Below, piece after piece: positions 19,754 to 29,728 of a stretch of DNA of 38,952 nucleotides. Within the stretch, counting starts at the first letter, position 1; every line of letters begins with the position of its first letter. The notes beneath the pieces are model-generated. The model worked only from the letters and a program-made list of their open reading frames with translations, searched no databases and was not told where the DNA came from. Source of the stretch: Scleroderma bovista (taxonomy: Eukaryota; Basidiomycota; Agaricomycetes; Boletales; Sclerodermataceae); the NCBI GenBank assembly GCA_037178675.1, contig JAYMGJ010000705.1, positions 1-38,952 on the forward strand. Direction: 5' to 3'. Made by a program: the position numbers and the translations under genes.

Positions 19754-21484
19754 GTGAAACTCTGTCAAACTCAGCACAGTACCACCGTCAATCTGTCTCG
19801 TAGAAATCTTCCGTGCGACTCTCAAGGTCGCTTCTTGCCCTCACAGTCGTCGACACCGCCAAACGCTCCCTCGCCGCTCACAGGAAGCGAATACCTGTTC
19901 CCATCGGAACCACAGTCACCAGAACAAGCACCAGCTTCACCACCAGAACACGCTTCCGTACGCGGAATCCCTCCGACGTCTAGACCAGACTCCCCAGATA
20001 GCCCGAGCTACGACGACCTCTACAGGGCGTTCGGGAATCTGTTACCCCTAACGCCACCACCATCAGCACTAGCAACAACCGTACGACGGCAGAGAGCATT
20101 CACGTCCCCATCAGCAACACAGCCCGTGCCACTAGCGCCCACAGCACAACCCATACTACCCGCACCTGCGGCACAACCTGTACTGCCTGCACCTGCAGCA
20201 CAGCCTGTACCACCCGCACCCGCAGCACAGCCCGCACTCCCAGCACCAGTACCCCCAGTAAACCCAGCACCCCCACTGCGCCCATGAATAATGGCAGAAG
20301 CGGTCCCACTGTTCTACAGAGACCGAACGGCGACGGAAAATGCCAGAGATTTCATGAAGGCGTACAATCGAAACATGATGTTCCTGAACCCACAGGCCAC
20401 GGACATGCAAAAAATTGAAGCATTGTCAAACTTCCTCGGGACGAACTCGCCAGCCGAACAATGATACACTGACTTGATTGCCAACAACCAGGCTGCAACG
20501 TGGCAGGAGCTTACAACAGCATTCAATGTGAGGTGGCCTGTGGGCAGAAGTGCGAAACAAACGTCAGGGGAGTATCAGACGGAACTACTTGGACACAAAA
20601 TAGCAGATGAAGATGTAGGGCTAATTAAGATGGTAGGACGACAGAAGTCATGGACGCATGTGACATGGGTGGAGCAAGCTCTGGAACTAGCGACACTAGC
20701 AGGGATCGTGGCTGGGCCAACGTTAATATACCAAGTCAGGAAAAACCTTCCGAAAGTAATCAGAAAGCAACTGGACAATGAGTACACCAACTGGACGTTG
20801 TTCACGACAGCGGTAACGGATGTGGACACAGTGAAATTGACAGAGGAAAAGGAGGACAGAGAGGAGCATAAGAAGCAGGAAGAGGAGAAGGAGCGGAAGC
20901 TGCTGCATAGAGTGGAGGTGGTGAACAGAGCAACAGTGGACCTCACATCACAGCTGCAATGCTTAACCATCGGACAGGTAGCTGTGCCATGAACGGCAAC
21001 CAGCCCCATCGCCCGAGCAGGAAACCCGTCAGCCACGCGCTTCGCACTAGTCCAGCACAGATCTAGGCCCGCTGCTAATACCTACACACCACCCACTGAG
21101 GAGCAAAAAGAAACCATCCAACGCACACTAGGGGCCTACCCCCAACAGCGTCTGGACGACGAGGGGCAAAAGACATACCTAGCTCAGTTGTCTGCCTGGG
21201 TGGCAAAGCACGGCAATATTACACGAATCTCGGAGCAAACCCCATACCCACTCAGGCCAGGAATGGCACTGGTGTGCTCAGGCAAATGTTTCCGGTGTGG
21301 CACGCATGGGCATACCAGCAGGAACTGCCCAAAAATGGAGGGTGATACATCCCGGCTCCACCGCCACGAAACTGCGTGGAGAGCGCTTTGTAACAGGACC
21401 TTAGGACCTTTTAATAGGGCTATGGCGCAGAGTATTCAGCTCGTAGCACTAGAAGAGCAGGAAAATGACACGGGGTCGCTGTGA
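19754..21484 (+). pseudogene. Gypsy gag region (interrupted)
   Basis: One frame runs from just after TAA 19751-19753 to TGA 21482-21484 and is broken by TGA at 20285-20287, 20462-20464 and 20990-20992. No in-frame ATG is seen before the Pro-rich region, so the start is unclear (GTG at 19754, or an upstream splice or frame change). The N-terminal part has AQPVLPAPA-type repeats. A capsid-like part follows (ENARDFMKAYNRNMM, TWQELTTAFNVRWP), then a charged Glu/Lys helix near 20840-20900. A zinc knuckle of C-x2-C-x4-H-x4-C form (CFRCGTHGHTSRNC) lies at 21287-21328. Gag would form the particle shell, and the knuckle would bind element RNA. Confidence 0.85.
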
Positions 21485-24400
21485 AGGACAGCACAACGAC
21501 CCAGGCGTCAAGTGTATCTACGATTGCACCAGTGGGCTCGCATGTATTGCCTCGTAAACCAGACATCTTTGATTTATACTCAACGGCATATGGCGAACAC
21601 AATCACTGCATCGATACAAGTGACAAAACTGTCCCCTTTACCCATCCAGTCAAACTTAAAAACCCGGACGGCACAATGATCCAGGTAACCGCCCTGTTCG
21701 ACAACGGCGCAATGGCAGGAGCCATGTGCACATCTGTGTTCAACAGGATAAAGCCCAGCCTACACGGCTGGCAACCATCAAACCAGGCGCTTTGAATGGC
21801 AAATGGCGCGATCGTTCCATCAGAAGCAATGTGGTCAGGTACAATCCACGTGGAGGGAGTAGAAACAACCGGAACGTTCGAGGTCTTCAATAGTGGAGGG
21901 GGGTGGTCATTCCTTTTTGGAAAGCCACTACTTCGCGCATTCAAGGCCAAACACGACTACGAAACAGACAAGGTTACAATCACCGACAGTAACGCCACAG
22001 CAATCCTACCCAATTACATTGCAGGCGTGGACAGGGCACCAACCACAAACACGATGCACCACACGACAACGCCATCAGGACCTGCGGATACAGCCACAGT
22101 AGTGCCACCACTGGCGCAAGAAACAAACACACAGGATGTGCCACAAACAAAGACAAGTACAGCAAAAACAGCACCCACGAACGCTGATAGCATCTTCACC
22201 AGACTAATGGACCCATTCAAGGCAGCAAGAGTCGAGTATATCGTACAGAGCATCAAGATTGGCAACGACCTAAGCACAGATGAAAGAAACGAGGTGGTCA
22301 AACTGCTAACAGAATATGCGGACATCTTTGCATGCTCTCTTGGTGAAGTCCTACCAATACCAGGAGCACAGGTAAACCTGAACATATCGGAAGACACAAC
22401 ATTCCGAACAACGATACACCAGAGACCCATGAACCCGCCCCAACGACAGTTCATGCACAGGTGGGTGGACCAGATGTTAGATGCTGACCTAATAGAAACA
22501 GCGAAGATACCGCGCATAAAACATGTAGCACCTACAGTACTAACACAGAAGGTGCACGATGCAAACGGAGGTATGACGCTGGAAGATCTCCAGCGCGAAC
22601 TCAACCAGCAATGCTTGAAGGCAAATGTCCCACAGCCCTTCCAAGCAGATATCTGGAACCACAAGCAGGAACGCACCAAGGCAAAGCCACTAGACGAAGC
22701 ACCGAAATGGCGAGTAATGCAGAATTTCGCAGAACTAAACAAGGCCACACAAATCCCGCCCATGTTTCAAGGGGATATCAGAGCCAAACAGCAACAGCTG
22801 AGTGGACACAGGTACGTATCAATATTTGACTTCGCGTCCGGTTTCTATGCCATTGAAATCCCAGAAAAATGGAGACCATACTTTACATTTTTCGTGGACG
22901 GAAGAGGCTATCTATGGTACAAAAGAATGGCAATGGGGTGGACAGGCGCACCAACCGTCTTCTCAGTGGTAGTCACAGACTGCCTGCATGACATTTTAGC
23001 AGATGACACCATGGAACTGTTTGTCGACGATGGAGGCTGCGGAGACGACACGTTCCCAGGCATGATGGCAAAATTGCGACGTATCTTCCAACGCTGCAGA
23101 AACCACAAATTATCGCTGTCACCTACAAAGTGCCGCCTATACATGACAGAAATCACATTCGCGGGCGCAACAGTTGGGCCCCAGGGTGTACAACCAGACC
23201 TTGCAAAATTGTCGGCAATAGTAGAATGGAAACAGCCCGACCACACACTCAACCTTACATCATTCCTGGGCCTGACAGGACACTTCCGAGATCTCATCAA
23301 GGGCTACTCGAAAATAGAAGGGCCACTTCGCGACATGCTCAAAGAAGTGGAAATACCTAAGCCCATCTCGAAATCCACTTACAGAAGAGCATTCACTAAC
23401 TAGAGGTTGTCAGATAAATGGGACCAGAAACACACGGAGGCGTTTCTGAACCTCAAGGTTGCGCTGACGAGCCAACCAACCTTGCATGCCCCACAGTACG
23501 ACGGAACACCATTCATAGTAACCACGGACGGATGCCAAGAGGGCTTTGGTGCAGTACTCACGCAAAGAATGGAACTAAAAACCTCAAGTGGCAAAAGGGT
23601 AACGAAGTCAGTGCCAATCGCGTTCGCATCAAAATGAACATCGACAGCTGAGCAAAATTATAAACCATTCTTACTCGAGTTTGCAGCACTAAAGTTTGGC
23701 CTAGATCACTTCTCAGATATAATCTGGGGTTTCCCAGTCGAGATAGAAACTGACTGCCAGGCATTAAAAGATGTGTTGTCTAATGACTCCATATCTGCAG
23801 CACATGCACGATGGAGGGACGGGATAGTTGCACATAACATTATAGCAGTGCGACACGTACCAGGCCGCCTCAACATGGTAGCAGACGGCTTAAGTCGTCA
23901 ATGGGACAACATGGAACGTACAAAAGAGGACGGGAGCGACTGGTCGGTTAACCCAGATCCAGAAGCAACGTCCGGCCTTGCCAACGACATGTTCACAATA
24001 GAGAAACTGCTGCATGACACCCAACAACTTCGACAACGCTTCCAAACAGAACCATTATTTTTGGAAGTCATAGATGTGTTACTTAACACAGATACAGCAA
24101 CACCTATCCGAGATTGCAGCCGAGCCCGACACAGAGCGAAACAATATATGATACAGCATGGTAAACTATGGCGGCTCTATGGAGGCACCAGCATCAGGCC
24201 ATGGCACAAGGTGGAGTGCATCACCAGGAGAGAAGCCGAGGAGAAGGCAGCTCAATTACATGAATCCGGAGGACATTGGGGACGGGATGCACTGAAGATT
24301 GCATTGACTGACTGCTACCACTCACCGAAAATTGATCTGTCTATAATGAACACCATCGTGGCATGTCCCAAGTGCAAAAACTTTGGTGCGCAGAAGCTCA

Positions 24401-25551
24401 ACTCACTTCTGGAGCCAATAACAAGACGACACCCATTCGAATTGCTCGTGGGTGACTACCTGTCAATGCCAACAGGAAAAGGAGGATACCATACGCTAGG
24501 CCTTTTTTTGGATGCCTTTTCGCAACATGTATGGGTAACTAAGTTCAAAACTGCAGGTACAGCTAAAACAACGGTGGACAGCCTAAACGGCATTTTCAAC
24601 AATTTCACCGCTGCAGAAACGTTCATGACCGACGGTGGACGGCACTTTAACAATGAGCTGGTCAAGGAATACTGCGCTAAGTGGTCATGCACGCATCACG
24701 TAGTAGCACCATATTCACCATGGATTAATGGCCTAGTCGAAGGCACCAACAAACTGCTACTACACATCCTCAAGCGCCTATGCACCCCAAATTTGGGGGA
24801 GGACAACACAGCTGATGATGACTGGGAAAAGCTACCCAAAACATGGCCAGATCACTTAGATGACGCCATCCGCGCCCTCAACAACCACCTACTACCTTCT
24901 CTTAAATTCACGCCCAAAGAATTACTATTAGGTTTGGTGATAGATACGAAACGCATGGAGCTGACACACAGCACAACAGAACCATCTAGCATTGATGCCG
25001 CAACACATATGGCCTATGTAGCACAGCAACGACTAGATGGCTATGACGAAGCAGTACGCCACGCAATCAAATGGAAAATGGCCTTTGACCGACGGGTGCT
25101 AAAACAACAACCTGCAGAGGTTATATTCACCCCAGGTCAACTCATGCAAATATATCGCAGCGACCTCGATTATACATTCAAAACCGAACGGAAACTGTTA
25201 CCTAAGTGGTCATGTCCACACAGAGTTTCTTCACGACTAAGAAATTCATACAGGATAGAAACCCTAGCGGGCACACCACTCGCAGGAGAATTCAGTGCAC
25301 GACGCCTTTGTGCATTCGTACCAAGGGAGGGTACACAGTTATACGAGATCCAACAAGAACACATGCGGCAACAGTCATCAACAGTACTAGACCAGCCACT
25401 CGAGACACAAGGAGTCGGAGACGACAGAAGGATAGACGAAAGGACAATACGAGTTGATGAAGAACCTCCAGATGGAGGGACAGAGACGAGTGACACAGAA
25501 CAAGGAGGAGATGACACTGACAGGGAAGACGATGATGAACTAGGAGGGTGA
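21481..25551 (+). pseudogene. Gypsy pol region: protease, reverse transcriptase, RNase H, integrase (interrupted)
   Basis: This frame is -1 relative to gag and overlaps it by about 12 nt. Protease: LFDNGA, with Asp at 21700-21702 and DNG in place of the usual DSG/DTG. Reverse transcriptase: FDFASGFYAIEI, MGWTGAP and FVDD (23020-23031). RNase H: Asp in TTDGCQEGFGA, Glu in LEFAALKFGL, Asp in ETDCQALKD. Integrase: a zinc-binding H...H...C-x2-C segment (HESGGHWG to CPKCKNFG), the catalytic triad in GDYLSM, MTDGGRHF and NGLVEGTN, and a C-terminal GPY/F-like module (PKWSCPHRV). Stops at TGA 21793-21795, TAG 23401-23403 and TGA 23635-23637 break it; the TAG falls between the reverse transcriptase and RNase H. 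No chromodomain is seen. The last 60 residues are acidic. Confidence 0.9.
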
Positions 25552-25610
25552 ACATAGAGCGAGTGCCTTAGACAGGACATGTTGGCAGACGACGAGGACG
25601 TCGTCATTTT

Positions 25611-25624
25611 TTGAGGGGGGCACA
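25611..25624 (+). other. Polypurine tract
   Basis: TGAGGGGGGCACA lies just upstream of the 3' LTR, in the position where second-strand DNA synthesis is primed in LTR retrotransposons. Confidence 0.75.
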
Positions 25625-25763
25625 TGTAGTAGGAGGGGCTAGGGATAGGAGCACGAGGAGACAGTCAGGTGACGCTTAGTCAGCGTCAGTAGAGAGCACA
25701 GCAGCGCATGTATGGACAGATCATCATTGTACCACTCGACCCACGAAGGGTTCTCCTGCTACA
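25625..25763 (+). repeat. Gypsy 3' LTR (139 bp)
   Basis: Same length and ends as the 5' LTR, with two base differences. It is followed directly by GCGG and the rest of the interrupted Myb/SANT exon. Confidence 0.95.
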
Positions 25764-26131
25764 GCGGATTCACTCTGCTCTAGCAGCGTTGGGAGAACAT
25801 GACCCAGACCTCCCCAATGTCATTAAGGTGGCCATGATGGAGGCGTTTCACAAGGATCCTGGCACAATCGACTTTTATTTGATGACACCCGACAAATCTC
25901 TCTGCTGGCACTGGATTAAAGCGTGTCTCATCAATCTTGAACTTATACCTGCTGACTATGAACTTACAGCACCTTATTGATGGCTGTATCACATTACGAA
26001 CAATTTGTCCTGTAGTACCGTTTGTATGCGTGTAACTTGAAAATTGTATTGGTGCTCTTTGTCACGTTATTGGCATGGATGTGATTTCATATGAATTGTA
26101 TGGAATGATAATTGATAGTACAAAATAAGAA

Positions 26132-27512
26132 CTAGATTTCACCTTGCGCCTGCAGATGTCCCTGGTAGTCACTCCACATTGCCTCAGCAATGGCGTCACG
26201 CAAAGCCTTACTGTCAATGGGGCCAATTTCCTCTGCCTCTGCCTCTGCCTCTGCCTCCCCCCCATCCTCAAATCTGATCTCCTCATCACCAGTGTCTTCC
26301 TCAACACCATCCCCCCGTTCCACAGAAGCTGCCCAATCTTGTGTGATGTCGTCATCGTCAGCGTTCGCTGGCTCGCTGTGTGATGTGATTAAGTTGTGGA
26401 GCACGCAGAGTGCAACAGGAATACATGCTTGAACTTCAATGGAGTATTTGGGCGGGAGAAGTAGAATTCAAAAGTGATGCTTTATGACACCGAAGATACG
26501 CTCAATAACATTCCAGGCTGACGCATGCCGCAAATTGAATAGTTCTTCTTTGTTTGCAGGCCTGGAAAACGATAATAAGTGCAGAAATAACATAATGTGG
26601 ATGAACGTACCTCAATGATGCCTTGCGCCATTCAGCCAAGTGATAGTGGGTGCTGCGATAAGATACAAGGGCTCCTGGTGTCGAGGGAAAGCCAGCATCT
26701 GCAAGGAAATATTTTCCTGCAGGAATATTCAGGCTTGACGTGCATGCATCTTGGAATATCTGCGCATCCGTGGCAGATCCCTCCCAGCCAGTTAGTACAT
26801 AAGTAAACTTCATCCCAAAATCGCATGCAAAGAGGCAGTTTTGCGACACAAAACCCTTGTGGTTACAGTAAATGGCACGATCGCATTGTGGGGGAGAGGT
26901 GGGAATATGACTGCCATCGATGGTGCCAACTGCATCCTTGAAGTATGGCCAGAAGCGAAAATTATTGATGATTTTAGGGTGTGTGCTGATAGTCGAGGAT
27001 GCAAATGATACATAGTTCGAATAGAAAGGATCTGACGCAAATATTTTGACCATTTTGTGGAAGTACCTATGTACAATGATGCATCAGATCTAGTCTAAAT
27101 GAAACTGTCCGGTGACATACCTTGAGATCGTGTCATTTGACCTCTGAAAACGTTCTCCTACGTGTCTGATTGGCAGACCTGTGACGCATATGTACAAGAA
27201 TATAGCAAGTTGTTCTTCAAGGGAGACGTATTTCGAAGTTTCGTGGTTATGGCGCCGGAGCTCAAGAGTGATGGCTTTGAAAGTATGGACATCCATACCC
27301 AATTCACAACAAATGCGATCTGGGTGACCAAGGATGAGTTCGATCAACCAAGCCTCGCCAGAGAGTGCGGATGTGTGATATGGCTGTGGGTTCCGAGGAA
27401 TATTGCTGAGAAGAAGGTCTATGGTCAACTTGCTAAGTATATGAGTCACAAGTAAGGCCTTTTCTCGCATGAGTTCCTGATGTTTTGCCATCTCTGCAGC
27501 CTCAGCGTCCAT
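26132..27512 (-). pseudogene. PIF/Harbinger DDE transposase, one nonsense codon
   Basis: Three minus-strand exons: 27121-27512, 26611-27066 and 26132-26561, joined by 54- and 49-nt introns with matching phases, 425 codons in all. The ATG at 27512 lies just inside the right terminal repeat. The N-terminal part is helical and probably binds DNA (LEEQLAIFLYICVTGLPIRHVGERFQRSNDTISRYF). The catalytic core matches DDE_Tnp_4: first Asp in GTIDGSHIP, second Asp in LADAGFPS, Glu in NVIERIFGVIK. All three acidic residues remain. TGA at 26468-26470 (codon 314), between the Glu motif and the ILLLPPKYS block, sits where family members usually have arginine. The tail is acidic, with a CTC/TGC microsatellite coding Glu-Ala repeats, and ends near EAMWSDYQ. 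It would cut and join the element's ends if functional. Confidence 0.85.
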
Positions 27513-27651
27513 ACTGATGAGGGCAAAAGGTGGTACTTGATCTTCAAAGTCTGCCCGCGATTAGTAATTGCTAATCACCCAGAATATTACCCAAGAATAT
27601 TTAGAGCCAAGTAACCGAGTCTAGCCGAGCATACCGTACGAGCTGGCTTTT

Positions 27652-29728
27652 TCCGACACCTATGACATCCTGTCCACCACCCCCGTTGCTGACCGTCGTC
27701 CCTTTCCCCCGGATCTCACCCGCAGCAGGTCCCAGTCCCTTGCGACAACCACTCGCCCCGGACCCTTGAACCCGTTTCAAAACCAGAACAACCTCTGGTC
27801 CGAGGCGGTCTCTCACGACATTCCAACCCACTCAATATCCCTGGACCTCGTTATGGAAACATCAAAGACAGCAGCCAGTATGGCTCACTTGGCACTCTAC
27901 ATCACCTCTGAGTAATCACTATGATTCCTCCAGCGGAAAACGGAAACAGTTATTCCACCAACAAGCAGATGATTAACCCTTCGAGAGTCCGTTTGTCAGG
28001 GATGTCGGTCAGATTCTCTTGGACGAGGGCTCGACCCTCTGAGCTCTGGGCCGGCATGCACCCACCCAAGGCTGAGAATGGCGGCGGCGGCAGTAGCACG
28101 ACCAACAGGCGACACAGCGTCGGTGTCGTCCAGCCACGCTGACCCACTGTGGTCGGATTCAACGCCCCGGAGCACAATGCGTAAGACGAGTCCGCCCCCA
28201 GCGTTTTCCGCTCATCTAATTATGGCTGCAGCGGCCTCATGCTGACGGACGACGATCTCGCGTCTGACCTTGCCATGTTGAGCCTCAACAAGGACGGCCC
28301 TGGTCCTTCCTCTTCCTTCGCCCACCCCTAGCCAGCCATCCTCGCCTCCTATTTACGCACCCATGTCTTGGAGCCCGCTCTCGCCGGATCGTGTATCCCC
28401 CTATCAGCCCATCAACCTCATTATCCCCAGCGGCACATCATTTACGTCTAGGCAGCATTTCGGCTCTCCCAGCCATAGCGGTCTGTCTGTTGGCGCCAGT
28501 CCGCCTCGCAGCCAGCTCGAGCAGCAGCTGATCGATGCTCAATACCGCAGTGGTGGCAACAATGGCCACGGTTCGCAGCAGCAGCAACAGCAGTCGACTC
28601 TTACCGCACGGTTTATTCCTGGTAAGGGCATCCAGTACAAACTTTTGCAGGGGAACGATTCCCCGACGTACACCCGCTCGACGTCCCAAAGTTCTGGGCT
28701 GTCGTCACCGCTCTCGCCAACGACGGGTCGGCCTATCCAGCCCCAACAGGGGCCGTACTACCCCCAGCAGATGCAGCGACGTACCTCGGACGCACCGACG
28801 CCCAATCTCAACGATCTCGGCAAGGGCGTCCCGCTGTCCTCCGTCCCAGCATCCTGGCCACTCTACATCGTCGAGTTCAAAGCTGGACGTACGGACCTGT
28901 TCTACCTGACTGACCTCACGCTCGACATCAGGGTGGGCGACTTGGTCATTGTAGAGGCGGATCGAGGCAAAGACCTAGGTACGGTTGTGAATGATACGAT
29001 CACGCTGAAGGAGGTGGAAGCGTTCGAGCGGGAGCAGAGGGAACGTGTTGCACACGGACCTGTTCTACTTGACCGACCTCACGCTCGATACCAGGGTGGG
29101 CGACTTGGTCATTGTGGAGGCGGATCGGGGCAAAGACCTGGGTACGGTCGTGAACGACACGATCATGCTGAAGGAGGTGGAGGCGTTTGAGCGGGAGCAG
29201 AGGGAGCGTGTTGCGTATGGGGATGGGGGACCGCTGAGCCCTGGTGGTCAGCAGGGGGGAGGGTCGAAGAAGGAGATTAATCCGAAGATGATATATGGAA
29301 AGGCGCAGCCTCATGATACGCAGTGCGTACGGTTTTGCGTGGTTCCATGTGTTGGCTTATCGATGCTTGACAGACAACTGGTTACAAAATTGCAAGATGA
29401 GATGAAGGCGTTGCAGCTCTGTCAGAATAAAGTGAGACAAAAGAAGTTACCAATGGAGGTCATAGATGCAGAATATCAATGGTGCGTCGTATATACCAGT
29501 TTTTCCGTAGTGGTTAGCTGACAACGGGGGGCGCCATCAGGGATCGACGAAAACTGACGTTTTATTTCGTCGCGGAGAAGCGCATCGACTTCCGAGAGCT
29601 CGTGCGAGAATTATTCCGGTGCGTCAATGCAGTTACCGTTCGGCGCTCATCTCATTCTTTCGCATAGGTTATACAAGACGCGCATTTGGATGGTCTCTCT
29701 CCAAGGTCCCGGTGGTTATGAACAGTAA
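27652..29728 (+). pseudogene. PSP1-domain protein gene, frameshifted, 5' end lost at the Harbinger boundary
   Basis: The C-terminal exons are well preserved: an exon ending at 29322, then 29374-29481, 29541-29618 and 29668-29728 (TAA). The introns (51, 59 and 49 nt) start GTGCGT and end in CAG or TAG. They encode the PSP1 C-terminal domain (SVPASWPLYIVEFKAGRTDL, VGDLVIVEADRGKDLG, KLPMEVIDAEYQWD, KLTFYFVAEKRIDFRELV, KTRIWM). Upstream, Ser/Pro/Gln-rich sequence from 27652 is recognisable only by switching frames several times (for example DILSTTPVADRRPFPPDL, VRDVGQILLDEGS, LWAGMHPPK, VGVVQPR then TGA, LMLTDDDLASDLAML). A 163-bp tandem duplication (28893-29218) also breaks the frame. Yeast PSP1 is a suppressor of DNA polymerase alpha mutations; its biochemical role is unclear. 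Sequencing errors are less likely than decay, given the number of lesions. Confidence 0.8.
28893..29218 (+). repeat. 163-bp tandem duplication inside the PSP1 domain
   Basis: Both copies begin GGACCTGTTCTAC (28893 and 29056) and end with GCGTGTTGC or ACGTGTTGC, about 92 percent identical by eye. The period of 163 is 54 codons plus one base, so the second copy is in another frame. The copies each encode the LTDLTLD-RVGDLVIVEAD segment. Confidence 0.9.

Larger units (their letters stand above)
19429..25763 (+). mobile_element. Complete Ty3/gypsy LTR retrotransposon (6,335 bp, GCGG target duplication)
   Basis: Two 139-bp LTRs (TGTAGTAGGAG...CTCCTGCTACA) bound gag and pol in the order protease, reverse transcriptase, RNase H, integrase, which defines Ty3/gypsy. 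GCGG flanks it at 19425-19428 and 25764-25767; the duplication could be 5 bp if the terminal A is counted. The LTRs differ at two of 139 positions. It interrupts the Myb/SANT gene of the Harbinger element. Six in-frame stops and one frame change interrupt the coding region, yet every catalytic residue I checked is still there. Confidence 0.95.
15959..25980 (+). pseudogene. Harbinger Myb/SANT-like second gene, split by two retroelement insertions
   Basis: Exons: 15959-16165, 16224-16346, then one exon in three pieces, 16402-16570, 18653-19428 and 25768-25980 (stop TGA). Both introns are phase 0. Excising the insertions with one copy of CCGC and GCGG leaves a single frame of 495 residues. Residues about 10-135 look like a Myb/SANT-like domain (RWSDDE, FLVEEKRAGKLGEGGFK, QCKNQINSLKATF, SSGKHWDN, HHFKEEGWVHFEGMD, ARGSHAYHP). 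A Ser/Pro/Gly-rich linker with 21-bp repeats follows, then a basic patch (SSKRAKKEQL) and a helical C-terminal module ending near WIKACLINLEL. In Harbinger elements this partner protein typically binds the element ends and helps bring the transposase into the nucleus. TGA at 16004-16006 also interrupts the first exon. It is dead as it stands. Confidence 0.85.
15701..27639. mobile_element. PIF/Harbinger DNA transposon carrying nested retroelements
   Basis: Inverted termini are visible: plus-strand TACGGTATTGCTCGGCTAGA (from 15703) matches the complement of CTAGCCGAGCATACCGTA near 27621-27638, with weaker similarity for about 80 bp inward (to about 15778 and from about 27560). GAGCT flanks both sides (15696-15700 and 27640-27644). 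Harbinger elements normally make a 3-bp duplication, so the exact outer ends may differ by a few bases. Inside are the two genes expected of the superfamily in convergent order: Myb/SANT-like (plus, 15959-25980) and DDE transposase (minus, 26132-27512). Without the solo LTR and the gypsy element the transposon would be about 3.5 kb. Confidence 0.75.

Noticed and set aside
22014..22763. 249-codon antisense ORF across gypsy pol
   Set aside because: Shadow of the pol frame: it runs opposite clear reverse-transcriptase coding sequence and has no domain.
25708..25980. 90-codon ORF starting in the gypsy 3' LTR
   Set aside because: The first 19 codons are LTR sequence; the rest is the displaced C-terminal end of the Myb/SANT gene.
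26235..26260. CTCTGC microsatellite as a separate feature
   Set aside because: It lies in the transposase coding exon and encodes the acidic Glu-Ala tail; no evidence of a separate role.
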